Numbered from the stretch's first letter, positions 9,133 to 19,981 are shown. The stretch is 64,000 nucleotides of DNA from Pseudomonas nitroreducens TX1 (GCF_000313755.1 NZ_AMZB01000091.1:1-64000), one strand, 5' to 3'. The notes: generated by a model not told the origin, from the letters alone. Numbers and translations: made by a program.

Positions 9133-11136
9133 TCAGCAAGGGCGCCGCAGACGCCACGGCAGCTCGCGGCGCAAGCGAGCCAGTCGCGCGTGCAATTGGG
9201 CAGGCGCTGCGGCTTCCCGGCCGTAGCGCTGTTTTTCGAAGGCTTCCAGATAACTGTGGATCGACTGTGCGTGGGCGGGCAGCGCCTTGATCGCACGCCG
9301 ACAGAAATCCCGTGCGCCCTCACCTGACTCGCGGCGCAACCCCAACGGCGCCAGCATCCGCTCGAAACGCTGGAAGCTGCGCAGCTGCGGGTCACTGGAG
9401 CGCCGCCAGGGCTTGAACAGCGCCAGTGTCAACAGACCCAGCAGCAGCGCCCCGCCGCCCACCAGCAGGGCGCCGATCCATTGCCGGCCAAAATCGCCGA
9501 ACCAGCGCCGCAGCAGGTCACCCTGCTGCTCGCTCTGGTAACCGAGCACCGAGGCCTGCCAGCGATAATTCAGATTATCCCAGGCGGCGCGCAGGCTGTT
9601 GATCAGCGCAAAATTGCGATAGCGCAGTGGCGAGAACGGATCCTGCTCGAGGAAGCTCCCTTCGCTGCTCATGGCGGCCTCCAGCCCCTGTTCGATGCGT
9701 TCGGGCGATACCGCGCCGGTGGGGTCGACCCGTCTCCAGCCGCTGCCGTCCTGCCAGTATTCCACCCAGGCATGGGCATCGAACTGCCGGATGCTCAGGT
9801 AATTTCCCGTCGAGCTGGTCTCGCCGCCCTGATAGCCGGTGACGACCCGCGCCGGGACGCCTGCCGCCCGCAGTACGAAGGCCATGGCACCGGCGTAGTG
9901 CTCGCAGAAGCCCGCCCGCGTGTTGAAGAGGAATCCATCGATGCGCTCGGGCCCCGTTTCCGGCGGCCTGAGGGTGTAGCTGAAAGGCAGCTCGCGGAAA
10001 TGCCGTAACATCGCCTGCACCAACGCACCGGGCTGCGGATAACGTTCGCGCAACTGCTGCGCCCATTCCCGGGCCTGTGGATTGCCGGACGGGGGCAGCG
10101 TCAGGTTCACTCGCCGGGCACGGGCATCGTCGGTAGGTTCGAGCAAAGCCTGCGGCCAGGACGTCGCGCGGTACATCAGTGCCTGGCGCACCGGCGTTCG
10201 CCGCTCCAGGTGGAAGTCACTCATCAGCCGAGCATCGCCCAACGGCGTCTGCGCCACGTCGAGAGCGAACAGCCAGGGCCGCCCGTTGGGCTCCATGATC
10301 ACCTGGTAGTTCAGCGCCTCGCCCTGCCCGTGCCATTGCGGCGGGACATCGCCGCGCTGGAAGGCAGTGGTCCAGCGCACGCCGTCGAAGCGTTCGAGCG
10401 TCAACGCCCGCCAGTACAGCTGGGAATGCGCTGGAGGCTGGCCGTCGAAGCTCACGCGAAACGCCAATGCGGGAGATTGACTGAGCGACACCATGTCCCC
10501 CGGCGCCATGGAGTCGCTCAGCCCGGTGACCGCCTGCTCGCCAGGTAGCGGCAGCGACCACAGCGGCCCCACGCGCGGGAACAGCACGAACATCAGCAGC
10601 ATCAGCGGCAAGGCTTGCAGCAACAGGCCGCCGGCCAGGCGCAGGGTCGGCATCGGCCGCGCGGCGAAGCTGCTCTGCTGCAGGCCGATGGCCGCCGCCA
10701 ACAGGGCCAGCACCGGCAGCAGGCTGAAGGCGGCGGCGATGATGTCGTCCTGGAACAGATAGCTGGTGGTCACTGCGAAGAAGCCCAGCAGGATCAGCAC
10801 CCAGGCATCGCGGCGGGTCTTGAGCTCCACCAGCTTGACCACGAAGGCCGCGATCAGCAGCACCACACCGGCATCTAGCCCGATCAACGAGCCGCGCGAG
10901 AACCATACCCCCAACCCTGCCGCCGCGACCAACGCGAGCTTGGCGACGCCGCTGGGATAGCTGGCGCGCATGCGGAACACCTGGATGCGCCAGGCGGCGC
11001 ACCCCAGCCAGAGCGCGACGATCCAGATCGGCAGATGTTCCAGATGCGGGATGATCACCACCGCCTGGCCCACCAGCAGCCAGGTCAGCGCTACACGGGG
11101 GATGGGCTGCGCGGCAATCGCCGCCGCGTTGCTCAT
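9133..11136 (-). CDS. tgpA: Membrane transglutaminase-like protein TgpA
   Basis: A 667-residue inner-membrane protein. The N-terminal part has several transmembrane helices (about residues 13-190). A large periplasmic transglutaminase-core domain follows, with Cys in AGFCEHYAGAMAF, His in DAHAWVEYW and Asp in RRVDPTGA. A last TM near residue 555 and a cytoplasmic DUF4129-like tail complete it. The start at 11136 overlaps the stop of the DUF58 gene (ATGA), showing translational coupling. TgpA of P. aeruginosa has this layout and is reported as important for viability. The longer upstream start would run into DUF58. Confidence 0.9.
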   Translation of the reverse strand: MSNAAAIAAQPIPRVALTWLLVGQAVVIIPHLEHLPIWIVALWLGCAAWRIQVFRMRASYPSGVAKLALVAAAGLGVWFSRGSLIGLDAGVVLLIAAFVVKLVELKTRRDAWVLILLGFFAVTTSYLFQDDIIAAAFSLLPVLALLAAAIGLQQSSFAARPMPTLRLAGGLLLQALPLMLLMFVLFPRVGPLWSLPLPGEQAVTGLSDSMAPGDMVSLSQSPALAFRVSFDGQPPAHSQLYWRALTLERFDGVRWTTAFQRGDVPPQWHGQGEALNYQVIMEPNGRPWLFALDVAQTPLGDARLMSDFHLERRTPVRQALMYRATSWPQALLEPTDDARARRVNLTLPPSGNPQAREWAQQLRERYPQPGALVQAMLRHFRELPFSYTLRPPETGPERIDGFLFNTRAGFCEHYAGAMAFVLRAAGVPARVVTGYQGGETSSTGNYLSIRQFDAHAWVEYWQDGSGWRRVDPTGAVSPERIEQGLEAAMSSEGSFLEQDPFSPLRYRNFALINSLRAAWDNLNYRWQASVLGYQSEQQGDLLRRWFGDFGRQWIGALLVGGGALLLGLLTLALFKPWRRSSDPQLRSFQRFERMLAPLGLRRESGEGARDFCRRAIKALPAHAQSIHSYLEAFEKQRYGREAAAPAQLHARLARLRRELPWRLRRPC

Positions 11137-12086
11137 CGCTTCACTCCGTGCAACGCCAGGGCTCGCAGGCACGCATCACGATGGCCATCGTCCAGACCGA
11201 CCGGCAATTGCACATCAGGCAGACGCAGGCCGAAGGGTTGCTGGCGCAGCGACAGTTGCAGGACCCAGAAGCACAGGCGCGACAAGCGCCCCTCGGTGTC
11301 GCCGCCCAGGCTGTCGAACTCCAGCCAGACGTTGCGCCCGGCCAGCGCGGAGAAATCCTTCACCAGCAAACCCTGGCCCCGGGAATAGGCTTTCCAGTGC
11401 AGGCGGCGGCGCGAGTCGCCGGGCTGGTAGGGCCGCAGCCCCTGGTAATCGTCGACGCCGCGACCACTGGGGCGGACTCCTTCTTCATCTTTCTCCGCAG
11501 GCCCGCCCTCCAGCGGCAGGTCGCCCGGCTGCGGATGGGGGTAGACCAGCACTGCCTGGTCCAGATCCACCCAGCTCCAGGCCACCAGCAGCCCCAGCGG
11601 GAAACGGCTCTCTACCCGCAGGCGACCGGGACGCAGCCAGCCGCGCCGCGGTGCCATCACGGTGAGCAGGACTTCCTCTGCATGATTGGCCGCGACGTCG
11701 GCGAACTGCATGCGCTCGGCCTCCCAGCCCAGGCCGATGGCCTGGCGCGCGCGCCCTTCGCCCTCCAATCGCACGCGCAATGCCGCCTGTTCGCCGACGA
11801 ACACCGGCTGCGCGCCGAGGGCTGTCAGGCGCAGGCCACCCAGGTTACGGTAGGTGTGCAGGATGGCGACAATGAACAGCGACAGCAGCAGGAAAGTCAG
11901 GCCGTAAGCCAGGCTGTTCTGGTAGTTGATCGCGGTGAGCAGCATCAGCAACAGGGCAACGCCAAAGGCCATTCCCTGCCGCGTGGGAATGATGAAGATG
12001 CGCCGCTGGTTGAGCTGCAGCGAGGGCGCTGGCGGTATGCGCCGGGCTATCCAGCTCTGCCACAGCGGCCTGACCCTGACCAGCAT
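11133..12086 (-). CDS. DUF58 domain-containing membrane protein
   Basis: A 317-residue protein. Two adjacent hydrophobic segments near residues 35-75 (IFIIPTRQGMAFGVALLLML and the following stretch) lead into a C-terminal DUF58 domain. That domain carries the signature GRGVDDYQGLRPYQPGDSRRRLHWKAYSR. DUF58 proteins accompany MoxR ATPases and often transglutaminases, and are thought to act as VWA-like clients of the ATPase. The ATG at 12086 follows the MoxR stop by one base and is preferred over an ATG 78 bases upstream that lies inside moxR. It is the middle gene of the moxR-DUF58-tgpA operon. Confidence 0.88.
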   Translation of the reverse strand: MLVRVRPLWQSWIARRIPPAPSLQLNQRRIFIIPTRQGMAFGVALLLMLLTAINYQNSLAYGLTFLLLSLFIVAILHTYRNLGGLRLTALGAQPVFVGEQAALRVRLEGEGRARQAIGLGWEAERMQFADVAANHAEEVLLTVMAPRRGWLRPGRLRVESRFPLGLLVAWSWVDLDQAVLVYPHPQPGDLPLEGGPAEKDEEGVRPSGRGVDDYQGLRPYQPGDSRRRLHWKAYSRGQGLLVKDFSALAGRNVWLEFDSLGGDTEGRLSRLCFWVLQLSLRQQPFGLRLPDVQLPVGLDDGHRDACLRALALHGVKR

Positions 12087-12087
12087 C

Positions 12088-13005
<918 letters not shown>

Positions 13006-13118
13006 CCTGACCCTATCTCCCTCGGAAAACTCCGATCCTACTGATCCAGGACAGCGCATCAAAGGCTTCGACACATTTAGTCCGCAATCTGTGATGTAGA
13101 GCTGTGATCCAGAGCGCC

Positions 13119-13979
13119 TCAGCGCCCCAGCAGGCGCTCCGCCAGCCAACTCGCGGCCGGCCCGAGCCGGCGTTGGCGCGACCAGATCACATCGACCGCC
13201 ACCCGGCGCGGCCAGCCAGCGACCTTCAGCTCCTGCATACGCCCGCTGGCGAAGCGTCCTACCATCCAACTAGGCAATTCGACCCATCCGAAGCCCAGTA
13301 CCGCCATGTCCAGCAACAGCAGGTAGTTTGGTGCGCTCCAGCAACGGCCACCAAGCATGGGCGCAGCGTCGTCCAGGTAGGTATTCAGGCGCAGCGCGCG
13401 GTAGGCCAGCAGGTCCTCGCGCTCCACCCGCGCGCGGCCGGCCAGCGGATGGTCGCGGCTGACGAAGAGACCGAACTCGGCCTGCTCGCTCAGGGTCGCC
13501 GAGCTGATGTCCGGTGCGTATTCCGCCTGCGCCGCCAGCAGGCCGAGGCTGGCGCGGCCCTGGACGACCAGATCGAGCACGTCGCTGTCCTCGGCGATCA
13601 GCCACTCGAACTCAAGGTCTGGATAGCGCGCGTCGATCTCCGCCAACCGCGCCTCGAATTCAGCGGATTGGTAGGTGTCGGACATCGCCAGGGTCACCCG
13701 CGACTCCAATCCTCCGACGAGCTGATGGGCGAGTTGGCCGAGGCGGTCGTTCGCCATCAGCACTTCCTCCACTCGCCCGAGCAGCGCGTGACCGGCCTCG
13801 GTCAGCTGTGGCTGGCGGCTGCTGCGGTCGAACAGCGTCAGGCCCAGATCGATCTCCAGCCGCGCAATGGCCTCGCTGACGGTGGACTGGCTCTTGCCCA
13901 GCTTGCGCGCGGCGGCGCTGAACGAGCCCAGGCAGGCCGCTTCGGCGAAGGCCTGCAGCGATTCGGGGGAATATTGCAT
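13119..13979 (-). CDS. LysR family transcriptional regulator
   Basis: A 286-residue LysR-type regulator. The N-terminal winged helix-turn-helix (residues about 3-60) reads SFSAAARKLGKSQSTVSEAIARLEIDLG in its core, and the effector-binding domain covers about 90-286. It is transcribed away from the PACE efflux gene at 14100 across 120 bases that hold a perfect LysR box at 13997-14011. Control of the neighbouring efflux gene is therefore likely, as for AceR with AceI in Acinetobacter. That analogy is inference. Confidence 0.88.
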   Translation of the reverse strand: MQYSPESLQAFAEAACLGSFSAAARKLGKSQSTVSEAIARLEIDLGLTLFDRSSRQPQLTEAGHALLGRVEEVLMANDRLGQLAHQLVGGLESRVTLAMSDTYQSAEFEARLAEIDARYPDLEFEWLIAEDSDVLDLVVQGRASLGLLAAQAEYAPDISSATLSEQAEFGLFVSRDHPLAGRARVEREDLLAYRALRLNTYLDDAAPMLGGRCWSAPNYLLLLDMAVLGFGWVELPSWMVGRFASGRMQELKVAGWPRRVAVDVIWSRQRRLGPAASWLAERLLGR

Positions 13980-13994
13980 CGAGAGCGCCCTCTT

Positions 13995-14013
13995 CCATCG
14001 GTTAAGCCGATGG
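13995..14013. promoter_or_regulatory. Candidate LysR operator between the LysR and PACE genes
   Basis: CCATCGG and CCGATGG form a perfect 7-base inverted repeat around TTAAG. The core ATCGG-N5-CCGAT fits the T-N11-A form of LysR boxes. It lies 16 bases upstream of the LysR start and about 87 bases upstream of the PACE start. A possible sigma-70 -10 (GATAAT, about 14045-14050) for the PACE gene lies further downstream. Confidence 0.55.
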
Positions 14014-14099
14014 TATCCAACTTAGTTCCAGCCGGTCGACCGATGATAATGGCGCCGGACCGACGGAGTCGGCCTGTATCTTTTTATCTGGAGTTAGCC

Positions 14100-14549
14100 A
14101 TGAGCCCGAACAAAACCCTGAAAGAACGGATGTTCCACGCCGTACTTTTCGAACTGCTGGCGGTCATCATCTGCGCACCGACCCTGGCCTGGCTGATGGA
14201 TAAACCGCTGGGCCACATGGGCGCCATGACCCTGATGTTCTCGGCCATCGCCACCCTGTGGAACATGCTGTTCAACGCCGCTTTCGACCGCGCACAGAAC
14301 CGCATGGGCTTTTCCCGCACCCTGCCGGTGCGCGTACTGCACGCCTCGCTGTTCGAACTGGGCCTGATCGTCCTGCTGGTGCCGCTGGCCGCCTGGTGGC
14401 TGTCGGTGAGCCTGCTGGAAGCCTTCATCCTCGACATCGGCCTGGTGCTGTTCTTCCTGCCCTACGCGCTGGTGTTCAACTGGGTGTACGACGTGCTGCG
14501 CGAGCGCTGGGTGGGTCGTCCTCAGTCCGCCACTCAAGCGCACGGCTGA
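14100..14549 (+). CDS. PACE family multidrug/biocide efflux transporter
   Basis: A 149-residue protein with four transmembrane helices arranged as two tandem bacterial transmembrane pair domains. The repeats begin with KERMFHAVLFELLAVIICAP and RVLHASLFELGLIVLLVP, each with the conserved Glu in FEL that is important for proton coupling in PACE pumps. The conserved Asn/Trp positions in WNMLFNAAFD and FNWVYDVLRER also fit AceI-like proteins. Likely substrates are chlorhexidine-like biocides or short diamines, not provable here. The ATG at 14100 follows TGGAG. A terminator lies downstream. Confidence 0.88.
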   Translation: MSPNKTLKERMFHAVLFELLAVIICAPTLAWLMDKPLGHMGAMTLMFSAIATLWNMLFNAAFDRAQNRMGFSRTLPVRVLHASLFELGLIVLLVPLAAWWLSVSLLEAFILDIGLVLFFLPYALVFNWVYDVLRERWVGRPQSATQAHG

Positions 14550-14560
14550 ACCTTGAAGGA

Positions 14561-14625
14561 GCGAGCTTGCTCGCGAACGGATTTCCAGGCAGCGAATGAG
14601 CTGGGCGGTTCGCGAGCAAGCTCGC
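14561..14625. repeat. REP-like inverted repeat (GCGAGCTTGCTCGCGAAC family)
   Basis: Perfect 18-base arms at 14561-14578 and 14608-14625 are identical to those at 10-74. The element sits just downstream of the PACE stop codon and before the terminator shared with pyrF. Confidence 0.85.
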
Positions 14626-14638
14626 CCCTACGAAAAGC

Positions 14639-14666
14639 AAAAAGCCCGCAGCGATGCGGGCTTTTT
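14639..14666. terminator. Bidirectional terminator between the PACE gene and pyrF
   Basis: AGCCCGCA and TGCGGGCT form an 8-base stem with loop GCGA, flanked by A5 and T5. It lies between convergent genes and can serve both. Confidence 0.85.
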
Positions 14667-14682
14667 CATGTCCGAAGAAGGC

Positions 14683-15381
14683 TCAGGCCAGGCTGGCAGC
14701 GATCTCGGCCAAAGCCTTGGCCGGGTCGGCGGCCTGGCTGATCGGGCGGCCGATCACCAGGTAGTCGGAGCCGTTGTCCAGCGCCTGGCGCGGGGTGAGG
14801 ATGCGGCGCTGGTCGTCCTGGGCGCTGCCGGCCGGGCGGATGCCAGGGGTGACCAGTTGCAGCGCCGGGTGCGCCGCCTTCAGCGCCGGCGCCTCCTGGG
14901 CGGAACACACCAGGCCGTCCATGCCAGCTTTCTGAGCGAGACTGGCAAGCCGCAGCACCTGCTCCTGGGGCTCGACATCCAGGCCGATGCCGGCCAGGTC
15001 CTCGCGCTCCATGCTGGTCAGCACGGTCACGCCGATCAGCAGCGGCGATGGGCCGTTGAAGGCATCCAGGGTCTCACGGCAGGCGCTCATCATGCGCAGG
15101 CCGCCGGAGCAGTGCACGTTGACCATCCACACGCCCATTTCGGCGGCGGCGCGCACGGCCATCGCGGTGGTGTTGGGTATGTCGTGGAATTTCAGGTCGA
15201 GGAAGACTTCGAAACCGCGACTGTTCAGGGTCTCGACGATACCGGCGGCGCAGCTGGTGAACAGCTCCTTGCCTACCTTCACCCGGCACAGCTTCGGGTC
15301 CAGCTGGTCGGCCAGCGCCAGCGCGGCTTCACGGGTGGGGAAATCCAGGGCGACGATGATCGGGGTCTGGCAGGCGGACAT
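14683..15381 (-). CDS. pyrF: Orotidine 5'-phosphate decarboxylase
   Basis: A 232-residue enzyme that decarboxylates OMP to UMP, the last step of pyrimidine synthesis in the cytosol. The catalytic signature is [14 protein letters not shown], with the Asp-x-Lys-x-x-Asp set. ALDFPT near the N-terminus and [20 protein letters not shown] near the C-terminus form the phosphate site. The ATG at 15381 ([13 protein letters not shown]) gives the normal length; an upstream in-frame ATG would add 36 non-conserved residues. Confidence 0.95.
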   Translation of the reverse strand: MSACQTPIIVALDFPTREAALALADQLDPKLCRVKVGKELFTSCAAGIVETLNSRGFEVFLDLKFHDIPNTTAMAVRAAAEMGVWMVNVHCSGGLRMMSACRETLDAFNGPSPLLIGVTVLTSMEREDLAGIGLDVEPQEQVLRLASLAQKAGMDGLVCSAQEAPALKAAHPALQLVTPGIRPAGSAQDDQRRILTPRQALDNGSDYLVIGRPISQAADPAKALAEIAASLA

Positions 15382-15481
15382 GGGCTCTCTCGCGGGTATC
15401 GAAAAAATCGGCGCGCATTGTCGCAGAAACGCGCCGACTTCCGTAGCCCGCCCGGCAGGAATGCTGCGTCGCCGACGGCGA

Positions 15482-16402
15482 TCAGGCACTCAGCCGCTCG
15501 CGCAGGCGGCCGAGCATACCCAGCAGGCTGCCGACCTTCTCCCGCTCGCGCTCCTCGCGCGGCACTTCGGCGATGCGCGCGACCTTCTGTTCGGGCTGCG
15601 CGCGCCACAGCAGCGCCTGCTCGGCGGCAGCCTTCAGCCCCTTTTCGAACAGCCCCCGGCGGATCGGCTTGGGCAGGTAACGGAATATCTGCGCCTGGTT
15701 GATCAGCGCCAGCAGGTCCTGGGTGTCGCGGAACGGCGTGACCACGATGCTCAGCAGGCGCGGATGGGCCTGGGCCAGGGACTTGAGCAGCGGCGCGGTG
15801 TCTTCGCCGGCGAGCTTCAGGTCACTGACGAGAATGTCGATGGGCTCGCTGTTCAGCCGCACGATGGCCTCGGCCAGGTTGCGCGCACGGTGCAGCTGGT
15901 GGGTGCCGGCGCTGCAGAATTCGCCGACGCAGGCCAGGGTTTCGGGATCCTCGTCCAGCAGCAGCACGTTGAGCGGTGCGACCACGCGACTGATGGCCTT
16001 GGTGTCGATGGGCTCGGCCGGTGCCTGGCGCCGGGCGATTTCCGCCGCCTGGCGCAGGGTGAAGGCCATTTCCTGCGGATCCCAGGGCTTGGTCAGGTAG
16101 CGGAAGATACCGCCGCTGTTGAGCGCATCCACCGCGGCGTCGAGGTCCGAGTACCCGGTCAGCAGGATGCGCAGGGTGTCCGGGGCGATCTCACTGCCCT
16201 GGGCGAGCAGCTCGGCGCCGGTCATCTGCGGCATGCGCTGGTCACTGACGAGGATGTCGATGCGCTCATCGCGCAGGCGCTGCAGGGCCTTTTGCGGGTC
16301 GGTTTCCACCAGCACCTCGTAGTGACGGCGGAACTGCATCGCGAGGCTGCGCAGGATGCGTTCCTCGTCGTCGACGAAGAGGATGCGGACAGGCTGGCTC
16401 AT
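15482..16402 (-). CDS. Response regulator with two receiver domains
   Basis: A 306-residue protein with two CheY-like receiver domains and no visible DNA-binding or enzymatic output. Receiver 1 (about 5-125) has the acidic pair DD at 11-12, phosphoacceptor Asp54 in [13 protein letters not shown] and Lys in YLTKPW. Receiver 2 (about 145-260) has Asp194 in [10 protein letters not shown] and YLPKP. The C-terminal 45 residues are charged. Its start is two bases after the histidine kinase stop, so the two form an operon and a phosphorelay pair. Output is probably by protein contact. Confidence 0.85.
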   Translation of the reverse strand: MSQPVRILFVDDEERILRSLAMQFRRHYEVLVETDPQKALQRLRDERIDILVSDQRMPQMTGAELLAQGSEIAPDTLRILLTGYSDLDAAVDALNSGGIFRYLTKPWDPQEMAFTLRQAAEIARRQAPAEPIDTKAISRVVAPLNVLLLDEDPETLACVGEFCSAGTHQLHRARNLAEAIVRLNSEPIDILVSDLKLAGEDTAPLLKSLAQAHPRLLSIVVTPFRDTQDLLALINQAQIFRYLPKPIRRGLFEKGLKAAAEQALLWRAQPEQKVARIAEVPREEREREKVGSLLGMLGRLRERLSA

Positions 16403-16404
16403 GT

Positions 16405-17706
<1,302 letters not shown>

Positions 17707-17995
17707 CGGCGAATCTCCGGTCGCTGGGATGGGCGCCAGTAGAGCAGCGGCAGATTGCCATCCTGTGACAGCCGTCGCGGGGCGGCGAAGCTTCACAGCG
17801 CCGTCATCGCCCTGCAACAAGCCCCTGGCGAGAGCCTCTCGGCTTGTGCCGCGGCCCCGTAACCAGCCGGCAACTCGCATTCCCGGGGTGCGACCGCAAT
17901 TTGCCTGAAGCGATCCGTGTGAACCGGCGCGCGCCTGACAAGGTCCCAATCACAGCGTATCGTGACGATTCATAACCCTTGTCGGAGACGGGACC

Positions 17996-18166
17996 ATGCC
18001 CTGGTATGCCTGGTTGATCATTGCCCTAGCCCTGGGCTCCATCGTCGGCGCGCTGATGATGCTGCGCGATACCGCGAAGAAGCTCCCGCTCACCGAGGAG
18101 CAGCTCAAGCGCATCCATGAGCGCAACGCGGAAATGGACGCCAAGGAAGCCCGGGACAAGCGCTGA
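17996..18166 (+). CDS. DUF2897 family small membrane protein
   Basis: A 56-residue protein with one N-terminal transmembrane helix (WYAWLIIALALGSIVGALMML). A cytoplasmic charged tail follows, with KKLPLTEEQLKRIHERNAEMDAKE. This matches the small DUF2897 family of gammaproteobacteria, whose function is unknown. The start codon is preceded by CGGAGACGGGACC, a plausible ribosome site. The 289 bases upstream, back to the histidine kinase start, hold nothing else recognisable. Confidence 0.8.
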   Translation: MPWYAWLIIALALGSIVGALMMLRDTAKKLPLTEEQLKRIHERNAEMDAKEARDKR

Positions 18167-18266
18167 AAATCGCCTAACTGACTGACGCCTCAGTCAAAAA
18201 CTGGCCATAGCCATGGTCAGCAGCAGTCGAAATTGCCTAGACTGCGCCTCCTTGTTGGAGGAAAGA

Positions 18267-19031
18267 ATGCTCAGGAAACTCCTGCCGCTGCTGCCAATCC
18301 TGTTGTTGCTCTGCGGATTCACGCTGGGTTTCGTCCAGCCGGTGGGGTTGCTGATCGGTGCCGTCTACATCGCCTGGACCCTCTACGGCGAGGCTCGTCT
18401 GCCGCCCCTGCTGTGGTGGCTGGTGTGCCTGGTGCTCAGTATTGCCCTGGCCGCGCACCTGCTACCGGGCACCACTTCCTGGACGCTCTGGCCAGTGCGC
18501 CAGCTCAGCCCGGACGCGCCCGTCTATGCCCTGCACCTGTCCTGGGACAAGGCCCTGGTCGGTCTTACCCTGCTCGCCTGGTGGCTGCGCCGCAAGCCGG
18601 TGCCATCGGAAAAACGCTCACCCGACTTCGCCGCCATCGTCATCGTCACGACGCTGTTCGCCGTGCCGCTGGTGGCCGTGGCCGGCGGTCTGGTGGTGTG
18701 GAACCCGAAATGGCCGCCGGGCTTCTGGCTGTGGATGCTGGTCAATGTTTGCGTGATCTCGCTGACCGAAGAAGCCTTCTTCCGCGGCCTGCTGCAGAGT
18801 GAACTGGTGCGCCGCTTCGGCGCGATCGCCGGGGTGGTGTCGTCCAGCGTGCTTTTCGGCATGGTGCACTGGCCGATCAACCCACTGTTCGCCGTGGTGG
18901 CTGGTGTCGCCGGCCTGGGCTACGGGCTGGCCTTCCATTTCAGCGGGCGCCTGGTGGTCCCCGTATTGCTGCATGCGGCGGTGAACTGCCTGCACTTGCT
19001 GCTATTCAGTTATCCGTTGCGGATTATCTGA
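18267..19031 (+). CDS. CPBP family intramembrane glutamic endopeptidase
   Basis: A 254-residue polytopic membrane protein of the CPBP (Abi/Rce1-like) protease family. The three active-site motifs are intact: EExxxR as E168-E169-A-F-F-R173, FxxxH ending in His201, and HxxxN as H236-x3-N240. Some relatives process prenylated or bacteriocin peptides; no peptide substrate gene is visible here. The ATG at 18267 follows TTGGAGGAAAG, a strong ribosome site. An in-frame ATG 54 bases upstream lacks one. Confidence 0.88.
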   Translation: MLRKLLPLLPILLLLCGFTLGFVQPVGLLIGAVYIAWTLYGEARLPPLLWWLVCLVLSIALAAHLLPGTTSWTLWPVRQLSPDAPVYALHLSWDKALVGLTLLAWWLRRKPVPSEKRSPDFAAIVIVTTLFAVPLVAVAGGLVVWNPKWPPGFWLWMLVNVCVISLTEEAFFRGLLQSELVRRFGAIAGVVSSSVLFGMVHWPINPLFAVVAGVAGLGYGLAFHFSGRLVVPVLLHAAVNCLHLLLFSYPLRII

Positions 19032-19055
19032 TCAGATCGGTACCGCCGGTGAGCT

Positions 19056-19158
19056 ATCGCGGACGGAGCCCGCTCTTACCCAGGGCTCGACACCTCCCGG
19101 TAGAGTCGCCGCAACGCTGACATCTCCGGCGCGCGTGGGAGTGGACTCCATCCGCGAT
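19056..19158. repeat. Degenerate inverted-repeat pair (GTAGGAGCGGACTGCGTCC family)
   Basis: A 24-base arm at 19056-19079 and an inverted arm at 19135-19158 resemble the perfect arms at 33981-34051 with several substitutions each. The 56 bases between them show no gene. This appears to be a decayed copy of the same repeat family, in the gap between the CPBP gene and atuR. Confidence 0.55.
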
Positions 19159-19180
19159 GGGCATCCCACCCGTTCCGAAA

Positions 19181-19825
19181 CTACTCGCGAATAACCAGCA
19201 GCAATGCCTGCTCAGCCAATTCGTCCAGCGTCAGGCTGCCTTCCGGGCGGAACCAGGTGATGGACCAGGACAGCGCCCCGGTGAGGAAGCGCCGCAGGAT
19301 GAACGGATCGCCCTGGCTGAAGCCGGCCTGACGCGCCTCCTCCAGCACTTCCAGCCACATCTGCTCGTAGATGTCGCGCAGGCTGAGGATGTACACCTGG
19401 CCTTCTTCCGACAGCGAGCGCCATTCGTAGACCAGCACCGCCATCGCCTCGCCGGTGCCGCCGGTGATCGACTGCAGCTCGCAGCGGATCAGCGCCAGCA
19501 GGCGTTCGCGCAGGGTCGTCGCATCGGCCAGGGCGGCGCGCATCAGGGCGGTGTTGTAGAGAATGGTTTCCTCCATCACCGAGCGAAGGATTTCGTCCTT
19601 GCTCTTGAAGTGGTGGAAGATGCTGCCGGACTGGATGCCCACCGCGCCGGCCAGGTCGCGCACCGTGGTGCGCTCGTAGCCCTTGCTGCGGAACAGGTGC
19701 GCGGCCGTGTGCAACAGCTTGCCGCGGGCGCTCTCCGGGTCGGTGATCTGCCCGGTTGCGACCAGCTCCAGCAATACTTCGCGGGCTTTGCGGTCATCCA
19801 CGCTGTTCTCTCCCATGGGGCCCAT
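19181..19825 (-). CDS. atuR: TetR family repressor of acyclic terpene utilization AtuR
   Basis: A 214-residue TetR regulator. The N-terminal helix-turn-helix (about residues 35-82) includes GYERTTVRDLAGAVGIQSGSIFHHFKSKDEIL. It is divergent from atuA, exactly as AtuR is placed in P. aeruginosa, where it represses the atu genes by binding two inverted repeats in the intergenic region. Such repeats are present here at 19909-19924 and 19966-19981. The start may be the ATG at 19825 or the one nine bases later (MGENSVDD). The ligand is probably a pathway acyl-CoA. Confidence 0.9.
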   Translation of the reverse strand: MGPMGENSVDDRKAREVLLELVATGQITDPESARGKLLHTAAHLFRSKGYERTTVRDLAGAVGIQSGSIFHHFKSKDEILRSVMEETILYNTALMRAALADATTLRERLLALIRCELQSITGGTGEAMAVLVYEWRSLSEEGQVYILSLRDIYEQMWLEVLEEARQAGFSQGDPFILRRFLTGALSWSITWFRPEGSLTLDELAEQALLLVIRE

Positions 19826-19863
19826 CGGCCGATCTGCTCAGGGCGATTGATCGAAACGCCCTG

Positions 19864-19873
19864 CAAGTGCTTG
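19864..19873. promoter_or_regulatory. Weak third AtuR-like core
   Basis: CAAGTGCTTG differs by one base from the CAAGCGCTTG core of the two strong operators and lies 50 bases from the nearer one. It falls in the leader of atuR. Its role as an operator is inference. Confidence 0.3.
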
Positions 19874-19908
19874 TGTTGTCTGACGAAATGTAAGCCCCCG
19901 AACCCCAA

Positions 19909-19924
19909 CCAAGCAAGCGCTTGG
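19909..19924. promoter_or_regulatory. AtuR operator 1 (atuR-proximal)
   Basis: CCAAGCAAGCGCTTGG contains the palindromic core CAAGCGCTTG. Read on the minus strand it overlaps a possible atuR -35 (TTGCTT) placed 18 bases before TACATT. It is the exact reverse complement of operator 2. AtuR of P. aeruginosa is known to bind two such repeats in this intergenic region. Confidence 0.75.
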
Positions 19925-19965
19925 CCATCCATTGGTTGGGGTTATCGTCTTTCGGGGCTTTTCAA

Positions 19966-19981
19966 CCAAGCGCTTGCTTGG
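19966..19981. promoter_or_regulatory. AtuR operator 2 (atuA-proximal)
   Basis: CCAAGCGCTTGCTTGG lies 38 bases before the atuA start. It is followed immediately by TAATGT, a possible -10, and preceded by TTTCAA, a possible -35, so a bound repressor would occupy the spacer of the atuA promoter. The promoter elements are tentative. Confidence 0.7.

Noticed and set aside
13104-14099. 332-codon N-terminal extension of the PACE protein
   Set aside because: It is antisense to the LysR gene. The ATG at 14100 has a ribosome site and gives the normal four-helix protein.
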